Part shown: positions 47,734 to 56,425 of the stretch, piece after piece | Layout: each line of letters starts with the position of its first letter | Numbering within the stretch: position 1 is the first letter of the stretch | Source: Actinomycetota bacterium | GTDB taxonomy: Bacteria; Actinomycetota; Aquicultoria; Subteraquimicrobiales; Subteraquimicrobiaceae | Assembly: GCA_030018275.1 (NCBI GenBank) | Contig: JASEGB010000006.1 | Span: 1-64,000 of the forward strand | Direction: 5' to 3' | DNA length: 64,000 nucleotides | The notes under the pieces: generated by a model | What the model saw: only the letters and a program-made list of their open reading frames with translations | Database searches by the model: none | What the model was told of the DNA's origin: nothing | Made by a program: the position numbers and the translations under genes

Positions 47734-48537
47734 ATGACCCAAAAGATGGTGGAGTTCGTGGAAACCGACATAATCAGGATAAAAGGGGAAACGACCCTTG
47801 AAGACATCTATCGGGAAATCGAGGGTCATGAGCTTTTCGTGGAGCCATTGAGTGCCAAGCAGGCGATTAGTGATTTCATCTTGGGCGGTGGATTGGGTTT
47901 CAATTCCCTCAACGAGGGCACCTTTGGCTCGAAAGTCTTCGGTCTTAAGGTCTCATCTCCGGTTAAAAGTTTTGAATATGGGATGGACTATATGACCCTT
48001 TATAATATGGGCTTTCCCCTTCACAGGATTATAGAGGGATCTCCTCACCACATCTACAACAGGGAATTCGGCAAAATCATTCAAGTTACCGTGCCCATTC
48101 GCTTGAGAGAAGAGATTGAAGTCCGTTACATCGCCAAGGATGTAGATGAAATCTTCACCCCGAGGACGGCGACAAATCTCCTTTTTCTCAATGATTTTGG
48201 TGCGAAATTGATCGGGCTCGACAGCCCTGGTTGGATAGCCACTTATCCCAAAGATTTTCCGGGTGAGGGGGAGTTGAAGAACGAAATTTGGGAGAAGAGA
48301 TTTCTCTTGGATCGATTACCGAAGGATCATGGGATTTTGAGTGTATTCACCCTTCGCAGTGGTTTGGGGGTGATCTTCAGGTCCTTTGAGGGCGTGGAGG
48401 GTCTCTTCCTCGCTTTGGTTACCAAGAAGGGTGTGTTTATAAAAATGTCGGGGAAGGAGGCAAAGCTCAAAGATATTGAGGGTAAGATCTCCAAAGTTTC
48501 GATGCGAACGAGATTAAATTCAAAATTCAAAAATTAA
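47734..48537 (+). CDS. Unknown protein with partial FAD (PCMH-like) domain similarity
   Basis: 267 residues, 2 bases after the iron-sulfur gene. The block LFVEPLSAKQAISDFILGGG, LGFNSLNEGTFGSKVFGLKV resembles the core of PCMH FAD domains, but the N-terminal nucleotide-binding half and the usual C-terminal cap are not seen. I do not recognise the rest. It could be a GlcE-like third subunit or a scaffold that has lost FAD. The C-terminal tail MRTRLNSKFKN is encoded by an AT-rich repeat (AAATTCAAAATTC). Confidence 0.75.
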   Translation: MTQKMVEFVETDIIRIKGETTLEDIYREIEGHELFVEPLSAKQAISDFILGGGLGFNSLNEGTFGSKVFGLKVSSPVKSFEYGMDYMTLYNMGFPLHRIIEGSPHHIYNREFGKIIQVTVPIRLREEIEVRYIAKDVDEIFTPRTATNLLFLNDFGAKLIGLDSPGWIATYPKDFPGEGELKNEIWEKRFLLDRLPKDHGILSVFTLRSGLGVIFRSFEGVEGLFLALVTKKGVFIKMSGKEAKLKDIEGKISKVSMRTRLNSKFKN

Positions 48538-48539
48538 GC

Positions 48540-48660
48540 TCCGAGGGTCCGAGGTCGAGGTCTTATAATTTTTGACTTCGGACTTAAAATAATTTTGGAT
48601 TTTGATCTGTAATTTTGATTTTTGATCTTTGCATTTTAAATTGTTCAACGACGATGGAGA
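48540..48660. repeat. AT-rich dispersed repeat copy
   Basis: This spacer contains the 35-bp word (48608-48642) found identically at 56545-56579. It is preceded by GTCCGAGGTCGAGG-type and ACTTCGGACTT words. No gene. Confidence 0.65.
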
Positions 48661-48672
48661 ATTTAACCTGCA

Positions 48673-50247
48673 ATGAATAAGTGGCGAGTGCTGGACACAG
48701 GGATACGCACAGCGGCTGAAAATATGGCACTGGATGCGGCGATACTGGAGGCTAAAGCCAAGGAACTCATCCCTAACACCTTGCGCTTTTTACGATTCTC
48801 CCCTCCTGCCGTTTTGGTTGGCTATCATCAGAGCATAGAGCGGGAGGTTAGAGTCGATTTCTGTCGCCAAAATGGCATCGACATAAATAGACGAATAACC
48901 GGTGGGGGAGCGATATTCTTTGACCGTTCTCAGCTGGGCTGGGAGCTCATCGGATCCAAGGAGAGTTTAAATTTCTCGGTTGCCTCGGAGACATTTTTTA
49001 GGAAGGTATGCTCCGCCGTTATTTGTGCCTTAAGAAAATTGGGTCTTAATGCTTCCTTTCGCCCGAAAAACGATATAGAAATCGATGGAAGGAAGATTTC
49101 CGGTACCGGAGGGACTGAAGAAGGGGGTGCTTTTCTCTTCCAAGGGACCTTACTCATGGACTTCGATGTGGAGATGATGCTAAAAACCCTCAAAATACCG
49201 GTGGAAAAGCTTAAAGAGAAGGAGATAGAATCCGTGAAGGACAGAGTCACCTGGTTAAAACGGGAGTTGGGTTACCTGCCCAGCTTGGGAGAGGTCAAAA
49301 GGTCCATAAGGGAAGGCTTTGAGGAGGTATTCCAAGTTGAATTCTTCGAGGGAGATTTAACCGCGGAAGAAAGGAATTTATTCGGGGGGAGAATGGATGA
49401 ATTCTGCTCGGACGAGTGGATTCACAAGGTGAGGTATCCCATCCACGAGAGGCAAATCCTCAAATCAACCCGTAGGGTGAAGGGTGGATTGATTCGGGTC
49501 ACGCTGGCAGTAAACACCAGACCCAGGCGGATACAGAGCGCCTTAATCACAGGAGATTTCTTCGCCTTTCCCAGGAGGACCATCTTTGACCTCGAGGCGA
49601 CTTTGAAGGACATCGAGGCCAGCGAGGAGTGCGTCAGAGAAAAGGTTCTCCACTTCTTCGAGAATGAAGGACATAAAGTCCTCGACGTTTCACCGGAGGA
49701 TTTCATTGAGGCAATTACCGAAGCGTTGAGTAAGATAGAATACCCGAGATATGGTATATCCTTATCTGAAGCAAACAGAATCTTCACGGTGAACGGCACC
49801 CTTGAGGAGATCCTTAAGAAAAACATTCCCATCCTGCTCCTCCCCTATTGTGCCAAACTTAAGGGCTGCAAGTTTAGATACGAAAAGGATTGCACCGAAT
49901 GCGGAAAATGTAGCGTTGGCGAGGCTTACGGGATCGCTAGGGGGAAAGAGATTGTGCCCACTACCATTGTCAACTTTGAAGATCTGATGGATACCCTTGA
50001 GATGTGTAAAACTCAAGGCATCGAGGCCTTCATGGGTAGCTGTTGTGAAGCATTTTATGCCAAACATCGAGAGGACTTTGAGAGGGCGGGACTGCCCGGA
50101 ATATTGATCAACATCGATAATAATACCTGTTATGGCCTCGGCAAAGAGCAGCAAGCTTATGCTGGGACATTTGAGAATCAAACGCAGTTGAGGTTGGATT
50201 TACTTAGGAAAATCTTTTCAAATATCTCACCCCCGGCAAGGATGTGA
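48673..50247 (+). CDS. Lipoate-protein ligase (LplA+LplB) fused to DUF116
   Basis: 524 residues. Residues 1 to about 190 are an LplA-like catalytic domain (ENMALDAAIL, VLVGYHQSIEREV, NRRITGGGAIFFD, RPKNDIEIDGRKISGTGG). About 225-355 form the LplB-like accessory domain (VRYPIHERQILKS, LEATLKDIEAS). About 380-515 are DUF116 (LLPYCAKLKGCKFRY, CTECGKCSVGEAYG, FMGSCCEAFY, GILINIDNNTCYG), rich in cysteines. It probably attaches octanoate or lipoate to the carrier at 44685. The following three genes are the other parts of the sLpl/LipT/LipS set. The role of DUF116 is unknown. Confidence 0.9.
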   Translation: MNKWRVLDTGIRTAAENMALDAAILEAKAKELIPNTLRFLRFSPPAVLVGYHQSIEREVRVDFCRQNGIDINRRITGGGAIFFDRSQLGWELIGSKESLNFSVASETFFRKVCSAVICALRKLGLNASFRPKNDIEIDGRKISGTGGTEEGGAFLFQGTLLMDFDVEMMLKTLKIPVEKLKEKEIESVKDRVTWLKRELGYLPSLGEVKRSIREGFEEVFQVEFFEGDLTAEERNLFGGRMDEFCSDEWIHKVRYPIHERQILKSTRRVKGGLIRVTLAVNTRPRRIQSALITGDFFAFPRRTIFDLEATLKDIEASEECVREKVLHFFENEGHKVLDVSPEDFIEAITEALSKIEYPRYGISLSEANRIFTVNGTLEEILKKNIPILLLPYCAKLKGCKFRYEKDCTECGKCSVGEAYGIARGKEIVPTTIVNFEDLMDTLEMCKTQGIEAFMGSCCEAFYAKHREDFERAGLPGILINIDNNTCYGLGKEQQAYAGTFENQTQLRLDLLRKIFSNISPPARM

Positions 50248-50251
50248 TAGC

Positions 50252-51412
50252 GTGTCCACCTTGAAATACGACTTAGTCATTGTTGGGGCTGGACCAGCTG
50301 GTAGTTCAGCGGCAAAAGCCGCTTCTGAGGAAGGTATAAGCGTCCTCGTGTTGGAGAAAAAGGCAAGTATCGGGAGACCCGTTCAATGTGGCGAGTTCGT
50401 TCCCAAAGCCCTTTGCAGGGAAGTGGACATTGATGAGCGATGTATTGCCCAGGAAGTCGACATAATGAGGACATATATGCCCGACGGGGAAATCATTGAG
50501 ACGAGTTCTCCGGGGTTCATATTGGATAGAGCCCTCTTTGATGAGCAATTGGTCCTTGAAGCCGCAAAAGCGGGGGCTCACATCCTGCTCCGAACCAAGG
50601 CCATCTCCATCTATGGGAGAAAGGTCATCGCAAGACCTGTCTGGCGACAGGCAGGATGCGATGGTGAGGAGATAAATATAGAAACCAAGGTGGTAATCGG
50701 TGCCGATGGTCCCATCTCCACCGTTGGTGGCTGGATCGGTCAAGTCAATCGAGAGTTCGTTCGTTGCCTGCAATATGAGATTCCCTTAACCCGGGGCATC
50801 GAAACCACGGGGGTCTACTTCGATCTCAGGTATAGAGCAGGCTACGGTTGGCTTTTCCCAAAAGGTGAGAGGGCAAATGTGGGAGTGGGCATTAGAGTCA
50901 AAAGTCAAAAGTCAGGAGTCAGGAGTGGAGGGACGAAGGACGAGGGACGAGCATTGAAGGAGGCACTCGAGCATCTTGTTTCGAGGCTAGAGAGGGATGG
51001 AAATATCGAGAGGAGCATTTTAAGGGTGAGCGGTGGGCTCGTTCCCGTGGGAGGGTATTTGCGAAGAACCTGGGGTGGAAATATCCTTCTGGTGGGAGAT
51101 GCTGCGGGGCAAACGGATCCCATCTCCGGAACGGGAATCCTCTCTGCCATCCTTTGCGGAAAGATCGCCGGGAGAATCGCTGCCATGTCCATAAAGCGGA
51201 ATGATTTGGAAATTTTAGGGGAATATGAGGTGGAATGGAAGGATATTCTGCAGAAACCACTGAATAGGGCCCTCAGAAGACGTAGATTCCTAGATACCCA
51301 TTGGCCCTGCCCGCCATCGCTTAACTCATCGACGGATAACGGCGAGAAAGAACTATCGCAACTTTTGAGGGAGAACTGGGCCGCATTTAGGAGTTATTAT
51401 CGTGAAACCTAA
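50252..51412 (+). CDS. FAD-dependent geranylgeranyl-reductase-family protein (LipT-like)
   Basis: 386 residues. The N-terminal FAD motif is DLVIVGAGPAGSSAAKAA, then GRPVQCGEFVPK, GADGPISTVGG, and LLVGDAAGQTDPISGTGIL near residue 290. In sHdr organisms a member of this family, LipT, is encoded with the lipoate-assembly radical SAM proteins; an electron-donating role has been suggested. Two inserts disturb the sequence: RPVWRQAG (a palindrome copy) and VKSQKSGVRSGGTKDEGR (an intergenic-type repeat). The last 11 bases overlap the next gene. Confidence 0.88.
   Translation: MSTLKYDLVIVGAGPAGSSAAKAASEEGISVLVLEKKASIGRPVQCGEFVPKALCREVDIDERCIAQEVDIMRTYMPDGEIIETSSPGFILDRALFDEQLVLEAAKAGAHILLRTKAISIYGRKVIARPVWRQAGCDGEEINIETKVVIGADGPISTVGGWIGQVNREFVRCLQYEIPLTRGIETTGVYFDLRYRAGYGWLFPKGERANVGVGIRVKSQKSGVRSGGTKDEGRALKEALEHLVSRLERDGNIERSILRVSGGLVPVGGYLRRTWGGNILLVGDAAGQTDPISGTGILSAILCGKIAGRIAAMSIKRNDLEILGEYEVEWKDILQKPLNRALRRRRFLDTHWPCPPSLNSSTDNGEKELSQLLRENWAAFRSYYRET
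50636..50655. repeat. Palindromic insert inside the LipT-like gene
   Basis: CCTGTC, loop TGGC, GACAGG, then CAGG. From 50638 it matches the dnaA/dnaN insert at 18 of 19 bases. It is read in codon phase 2 as PVWRQAG. Confidence 0.8.
50894..50951. repeat. Intergenic-type repeat inside the LipT-like gene
   Basis: A run of AGTCAAAAGTC, AGGAGTC and GGACGA words, like the spacers at 29583 and 29883, replaces an expected short loop and is translated without a stop. Confidence 0.65.
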
Positions 51413-52331
51413 GATAAGGGAACTGCTGGAAAATTCGAGGGAACTGTCCTGGCGAAATTTCGGTAGGAAAATCACCTTCTATCTGCCGGGGATGTTTATC
51501 TTAAATGGAGACCGAGGCAGGTACCCAGCGATCTCCATAACCGGAAATGAATGCGAACTCAATTGCGATCACTGTCGTGCCCGGATATTGGGGCCCATGA
51601 TCCACGCCACAACGCCCGAGGTATTGGTGGAGAGGTGCCTAAAGCTAGAGGAGCAAGGATATATCGGCTGCCTAATAAGTGGAGGCAGCTTAAGGGATGG
51701 AACCCTACCCTGGCTTAGATTTGTCGATGCCCTGGCCAGGATAAAGGAGGAAACGAATTTAAAAATCTCCGTACATACCGGATTGATAAATTTTGATACC
51801 GCTCAGAGACTCAAGGAAGCGGGTGTGGATCAAGCTCTTATAGATGTCATAGGAGATGATGAAACTCTCAAGCGCGTATACCATCTGGATGTGGGGATTG
51901 AAGCCATAAAGGACTCATTGGATGCCCTGACTACAGCGGGGATTCCCATCGCCCCCCATATCGTCGTTGGATTGTACTATGGCAGAGTAAAAGGGGAGTT
52001 CGTTGCCTTAGGTATGATTTCCGATTACAACCCATCTGCTCTGGTGATAGTGTCTTTGATGCCATTGCCGGGGACGCCGATGCGGGATGTCTCCCCTCCC
52101 GATTCTCAAAAGATCGCCGAAATTTTAGCTACCGCCCGCTTGAAAATGCCCAATATCCCAATTTCTCTTGGCTGTGCACGTTTGAGGGGAAAGGATGGCA
52201 GCCAGATCGAGATTATGGCCATCGATGCTGGGGTAAACAGAATGGCTTTATGGTCGGGAGAGGCGATGGAGAGGGCAAAGCGGTATAATCTAAAAATCGA
52301 ATTTCGCAAGACCTGCTGCTCAATTGAGTGA
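51402..52331 (+). CDS. Radical SAM protein, LipS1/LipS2-like
   Basis: 309 residues. CELNCDHC (residues 48-55) is the radical SAM cluster motif, with SGGSLRDG in the usual position of GGEP. The rest is a TIM-barrel fold; CCSIE at the C-terminus could bind a second cluster. It overlaps the LipT-like gene by 11 bases. With the neighbouring radical SAM protein it would insert the two sulfur atoms into octanoyl groups on the carrier. Which of the two is LipS1 or LipS2 I cannot decide. Confidence 0.85.
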   Translation: MKPKIRELLENSRELSWRNFGRKITFYLPGMFILNGDRGRYPAISITGNECELNCDHCRARILGPMIHATTPEVLVERCLKLEEQGYIGCLISGGSLRDGTLPWLRFVDALARIKEETNLKISVHTGLINFDTAQRLKEAGVDQALIDVIGDDETLKRVYHLDVGIEAIKDSLDALTTAGIPIAPHIVVGLYYGRVKGEFVALGMISDYNPSALVIVSLMPLPGTPMRDVSPPDSQKIAEILATARLKMPNIPISLGCARLRGKDGSQIEIMAIDAGVNRMALWSGEAMERAKRYNLKIEFRKTCCSIE

Positions 52332-52424
52332 GAAAAGACGATAAGCCACTTACGATTAGCGGTCCTCGGAAAAATCTTCAAACCGCTGATCGCTCATCGC
52401 TAATCGAAAAGGGAATGGTGAAGC

Positions 52425-53489
52425 ATGGAGATTCAAGGTTCCCTCCAACAAAAAGAAGAGGGCTTGAGGGAGAGTCCAGAATACTTGAGGACGAGCATGG
52501 CTGCGGCCATAACCCTCGGTTTCCGTCCCGGACGTTTCTATAGAGACGCCAAGTTACCCTGCATCAATTTGCTGATGACCTATTCGGAGGGATGCGCGGC
52601 CAATTGCGCATATTGTGGCCTTTCTAAGGGACGCTCAGGGGAATTTGACCAAAAGAGTTTCATCAGGGTGGATTGGCCGGTTTATGGGCTGGATGAGATA
52701 ATAACTCGAATCGAGGAACGGAGGGATAGGATTAAGAGGATCTGTGTCTCCATGATCACAAATCCCAGGGCCACAAGGGATTTGATCACAATCGTAGAAA
52801 GGATCAAGGCCCATTTAGATATCCCAATCTCTTTGCTCATTACCCCTACAATTCTCAAGGTAAAGGACCTTGTGGAATTTAAGGAAGTGGGGGCGGATAT
52901 GATAGGTGTAGCTGTGGATGCCGCTACACCGGAGCTCTTCGAGAAGCATAGGGGAAGAGGTGTCCGCGGTCCACACAGGTGGGAGACCTATTGGGAGGTG
53001 TTCAGGAAGGCTGTGGAAATATTCGGTCTCCGCAGGGTGGGAGTCCATCTCATCGTTGGGCTGGGTGAAACCGAGAAGGAGATGACCGCCACCATTCAAA
53101 GGGTACATGATCTGGGTGGAAGCACCCACTTATTCTCCTTTTATCCCGAGGCAGGTTCCAGGCTTGAGAATCAATCTCCTCCACCCATGGGTCAGTACAG
53201 GAGAATCCAGCTTGCGAGATATCTCATAGATGAGGACATAGCCACCTTCGAGGATTTTATCTTCGATCAAGAAGAGGGACTCAAGGATTTTGGGATATCG
53301 GAGGATAGTTTGATGGGCATCATCGATACGGCTTTTCCCTTTATGACCAGCGGATGCCCAAGTGACGATGGAGAGGTGGCTTGCAATCGGCCGTATGGAA
53401 ATGAACTACCTGGTCCCGAAATAAGGAATTATCCATTTAGGTTGGAGAGGGAAGACATCGAGCGAGTAAAAATGGAATTGTGGAAATGA
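52425..53489 (+). CDS. Radical SAM protein, biotin/lipoyl-synthase-like (LipS1/LipS2-like)
   Basis: 354 residues. CAANCAYC (about residues 56-63) is the radical SAM motif, followed by a BioB-like barrel (GVAVDAATPELFEKHRGRG, GVHLIVGLGETEKEM, FSFYPEAGSRLE). Conserved cysteines near the end (TSGCPSDDGEVACNRPYGN) could hold an auxiliary cluster. The spacer before it (52332-52424) carries CGATTAGCG/CGCTAATCG repeats. It follows the other radical SAM gene in the same direction. Confidence 0.87.
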   Translation: MEIQGSLQQKEEGLRESPEYLRTSMAAAITLGFRPGRFYRDAKLPCINLLMTYSEGCAANCAYCGLSKGRSGEFDQKSFIRVDWPVYGLDEIITRIEERRDRIKRICVSMITNPRATRDLITIVERIKAHLDIPISLLITPTILKVKDLVEFKEVGADMIGVAVDAATPELFEKHRGRGVRGPHRWETYWEVFRKAVEIFGLRRVGVHLIVGLGETEKEMTATIQRVHDLGGSTHLFSFYPEAGSRLENQSPPPMGQYRRIQLARYLIDEDIATFEDFIFDQEEGLKDFGISEDSLMGIIDTAFPFMTSGCPSDDGEVACNRPYGNELPGPEIRNYPFRLEREDIERVKMELWK

Positions 53490-53535
53490 TTGACCAATTT
53501 AATAATTGTCAAAATCTGTATTTTCGTTATATAAA
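53490..53535 (+). promoter_or_regulatory. Candidate promoter and palindrome upstream of rnf
   Basis: TTGTCA (53506-53511) and TATAAA (53530-53535) with 18 bases between. The -35 box lies in the right arm of a palindrome, TTGAC at 53490-53494 with GTCAA at 53508-53512, so a repressor site is possible. Confidence 0.45.
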
Positions 53536-53581
53536 TGTTTATAAGTCATAAATCACCTATTTTAAAGAAGTAAGGAGGAAG

Positions 53582-54895
53582 ATGAGACCAAGGACTTTTG
53601 AGAGAGGCATCTATCTTTTAGGGAGGAAAGAGGCTACACAAAACAAGCCCATTGAGGATATCCCCTTGCCACCGGAGGTGGTCATCCCCCTGCACCAGCA
53701 CGTTGGTGCTCCCTGTGATCCCTTGGTCCAAAAGGGGAATAGGGTTCTAGTCGGACAGAAAATAGGGGATACCGATACCTTTATTTCCGCACCAATCCAT
53801 GCCAGTGTCTCTGGAGAAGTCAAGGCCATCGAACCCCATCCCTATTTCATGGGCACAGAGGTTTTGAGCGTGGTTGTAGTCCCCGATGGTGAGCAGGAAG
53901 AAGTAAGACTTGAAGTACCAGATCAAGATAAACTCACCCCAGATCGGGTACGATCCATAGTTAGAGAGGCGGGCATCGTGGGCTTAAGCGGAACGGTCTT
54001 TCCCACACACGTCAAGCTCTTGCCCCCGAAGGAGAGACCCATCGATAGTGTGATCATAAACGGCTGTGAATGTGAACCCTACCTCACCGGCGACTACAGA
54101 AGTATGCTCGAATCAACGGAATCCTTGATCGTTGGATTGAAAATAATCCTGATGACTGTGGGGGCAAAGAAGGGCTACTTTGGGATCGGGGTCGATAAAG
54201 CCGAGGCCATAAAGAGGATTGAGGATTTAACGGCTCGCGAACAAAACATCGAAGTGGTGCCGCTGGACACCAAATATCCCCAGGGTTCGGAGAGGCATTT
54301 AATCAAAGCAATTTTGGGAAGGGAGGTTCCGAGGGATGGAGTGCCCATGGATATTGGAGTCCTGGTCCAAAACGTCGCCACCACCATCGCCATCACACAA
54401 GCTGTGAGGGAAGGAAAACCTCTCATGGAACGGGTGCTCACCGTAACCGGGCCGGGAATAAAAAATCCAAAAAATTTGAGGGTGAAAATCGGCACCGTGG
54501 CCAGGTATCTCATCGAGCGATGCGGAGGCTTCGAAGGTGAGCCCGGGAAGATAATCTTCGGAGGGGTAATGCGAGGGGAGGCCCAATTCAGTTTGGATGT
54601 GCCCGTGGTCAAGGGGTCACAGGGCATAGTAGTGCTGCCCAAAGAGATGGCTGAAATTTCATCCCCGCGCCCCTGCATTAGATGTGGTAGGTGCGTGAAA
54701 GTGTGTCCGATGTCTTTGATACCCGCCTTCATCGTTACTTATGTGATGGAGGACAAGATCGATGAGGCAAATGCCGCGGGGGTGCTGGAATGTATAGAGT
54801 GTGGAGCCTGTGGTCTCATCTGTCCAGCGGAGATACCCTTCATTCAATATATAAGATTTGCCAAGAACATCTTGCTTAAGGAGAGAAAAACCTAA
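53582..54895 (+). CDS. rnfC: Rnf complex subunit C
   Basis: NADH-binding, iron-sulfur subunit of the ferredoxin:NAD oxidoreductase that pumps Na+ or H+. It has the N-terminal barrel-sandwich domain (PLPPEVVIPLHQHVGAPCDP), the SLBB/flavin-like middle (INGCECEPYLTGDYR) and two C-terminal 4Fe-4S motifs (CIRCGRCVKVCPM, CIECGACGLICPA). 437 residues. Start ATG after AAGGAGGAAG. First gene of rnfCDGEAB. Confidence 0.97.
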   Translation: MRPRTFERGIYLLGRKEATQNKPIEDIPLPPEVVIPLHQHVGAPCDPLVQKGNRVLVGQKIGDTDTFISAPIHASVSGEVKAIEPHPYFMGTEVLSVVVVPDGEQEEVRLEVPDQDKLTPDRVRSIVREAGIVGLSGTVFPTHVKLLPPKERPIDSVIINGCECEPYLTGDYRSMLESTESLIVGLKIILMTVGAKKGYFGIGVDKAEAIKRIEDLTAREQNIEVVPLDTKYPQGSERHLIKAILGREVPRDGVPMDIGVLVQNVATTIAITQAVREGKPLMERVLTVTGPGIKNPKNLRVKIGTVARYLIERCGGFEGEPGKIIFGGVMRGEAQFSLDVPVVKGSQGIVVLPKEMAEISSPRPCIRCGRCVKVCPMSLIPAFIVTYVMEDKIDEANAAGVLECIECGACGLICPAEIPFIQYIRFAKNILLKERKT

Positions 54896-54911
54896 GGAGA
54901 GAAAGTCCAAC

Positions 54912-55871
54912 ATGGCTCCGGAAGAACTCGAACTTGTTGTATCCGTTCCACCCCATATCCGTGAAAGGGAAGAAGTTTTCCAGATCATGTTCTGGGTTAT
55001 CTTAGGCTTGTTGCCTGCAACCCTTGGAGGCATTTACTTCTTCCACTTTTATGCAATAAAGGTCATCGTACTCTCCATTTTAGCTGCGGTTGCAACGGAG
55101 GCTTTATTCCAAAAAGCCCGAAGGTTGCCCGTAACCATAAACGATGGCAGCGCCATTGTTACTGGTCTTCTTCTGGCTTTATGTCTGCCTCCAAAGGTTC
55201 CATGGTGGATTCCCGTGGTCGGTGGGTTCATCGCCATCTTTCTGGGCAAGCAGATATTCGGAGGTCTGGGCTATAATATTTTCAATCCCGCCCTTGTCGC
55301 TAGAGCTGTGCTCCTTTTATCATGGGCTGAACATATGACCAAGGATTGGTATACCGCTTTGAAGGTCGACGCCATCGCCAGGGCAAGCCCCTTGTTCCTT
55401 GCCAAGCAGGTAAAAATGGGTTTATTTCAGTTGGATCTGACTCGTTTCTACAAAATTTGCTTATTCGGTAATCCCAGTGGTTGCATCGGCGAAGTTTCGG
55501 TATTGCTCCTTTTAATTGGGGGCGGTATTCTCCTCTGGCGAGAGATCATCGATTGGCGCATTCCCGCGGGTTTTATTGGAAGTGTCGCCGTCCTTTGTCC
55601 GCTTTTGGGGATGGATCCGATCTTTCATGTTCTCGCCGGGGGCTTGATCCTGGGAGCCTTCTTCATGGCCACCGATTACGTGACCTCACCCATCACCCCA
55701 AATGGAAGATTGCTTTTCGGTATAGGCTGTGGTGTCATCACCATATTGTTGAGGTCTTACTCTATATTACTGGAGGGTGTGACCTACGCCATTTTATTCA
55801 TGAATGCCTGCACACCCTTGATCGATAAATATATCCAACCGCGAAGATTTGGAGTTTCGAAAGGGAAATGA
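54912..55871 (+). CDS. rnfD: Rnf complex subunit D
   Basis: Integral membrane subunit, nine to ten helices, 319 residues from ATG 54912. Family blocks are NDGSAIVTGLLLALCLPP, FGGLGYNIFNPALVARA, and FMATDYVTSPITPNGR, where the threonine carries covalent FMN in homologues. ATG is preceded by AAGGAGAG at a slightly long distance. The rnfG start overlaps its stop. Confidence 0.95.
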   Translation: MAPEELELVVSVPPHIREREEVFQIMFWVILGLLPATLGGIYFFHFYAIKVIVLSILAAVATEALFQKARRLPVTINDGSAIVTGLLLALCLPPKVPWWIPVVGGFIAIFLGKQIFGGLGYNIFNPALVARAVLLLSWAEHMTKDWYTALKVDAIARASPLFLAKQVKMGLFQLDLTRFYKICLFGNPSGCIGEVSVLLLLIGGGILLWREIIDWRIPAGFIGSVAVLCPLLGMDPIFHVLAGGLILGAFFMATDYVTSPITPNGRLLFGIGCGVITILLRSYSILLEGVTYAILFMNACTPLIDKYIQPRRFGVSKGK

Positions 55872-56425
55872 GGAATATTATAAGATTGGGGATAACTTTA
55901 ATGATGGTTTGCTTTATAGCGGCTGGCAGTTTAGCTGCTACTTATAGCCTTACAAAGGAAAGAATTGCCTTGCAGAAGATGGAAGAGCAATTCAAGGCGT
56001 ACATGGAGCTCCTCCCTGGGATAACGAGCGCCAAAGATTTCAAGGAGAGAAAGGATTTGTATCCCAAATTTAAGAAGGAGTACAAGGATTTGGACAAGGT
56101 CTTCGAGGGCTATGTGGAGGGGGAAAGGGTTGGTTTCATCGCTCAAAAGATACCAAAGGGCTATAAGGGACCAATAAAACTGGCCGTGGGAATAACCTTA
56201 AACGGAAAAGCGAGTGGAATCGCCGTCATAGAACACAGTGAGACTCCGGGTTTGGGTGCTAAAATAGAGGAAGCCTCATTCCAAAAGCAATTCAGGGGGA
56301 AATCCCTAAGTGATCCAATCGAGGTGGGAGAGGATATAGATGCCATCAGTGGCGCCACCACGTCGTCAAAAGCAGTTACAAATGCGGTCAAAGAAGCCCT
56401 TGAGTTATGCGAGAAGATAAAATAA
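55868..56425 (+). CDS. rnfG: Rnf complex subunit G
   Basis: Covalent-FMN subunit. One N-terminal membrane helix (about 6-26), then an FMN-binding domain ending in ISGATTSSKAVTNAV, where the Thr in SGATT is flavinylated. IEHSETPGLGAKI is typical. 185 residues, overlapping rnfD by 4 bases. Confidence 0.96.
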   Translation: MRNIIRLGITLMMVCFIAAGSLAATYSLTKERIALQKMEEQFKAYMELLPGITSAKDFKERKDLYPKFKKEYKDLDKVFEGYVEGERVGFIAQKIPKGYKGPIKLAVGITLNGKASGIAVIEHSETPGLGAKIEEASFQKQFRGKSLSDPIEVGEDIDAISGATTSSKAVTNAVKEALELCEKIK

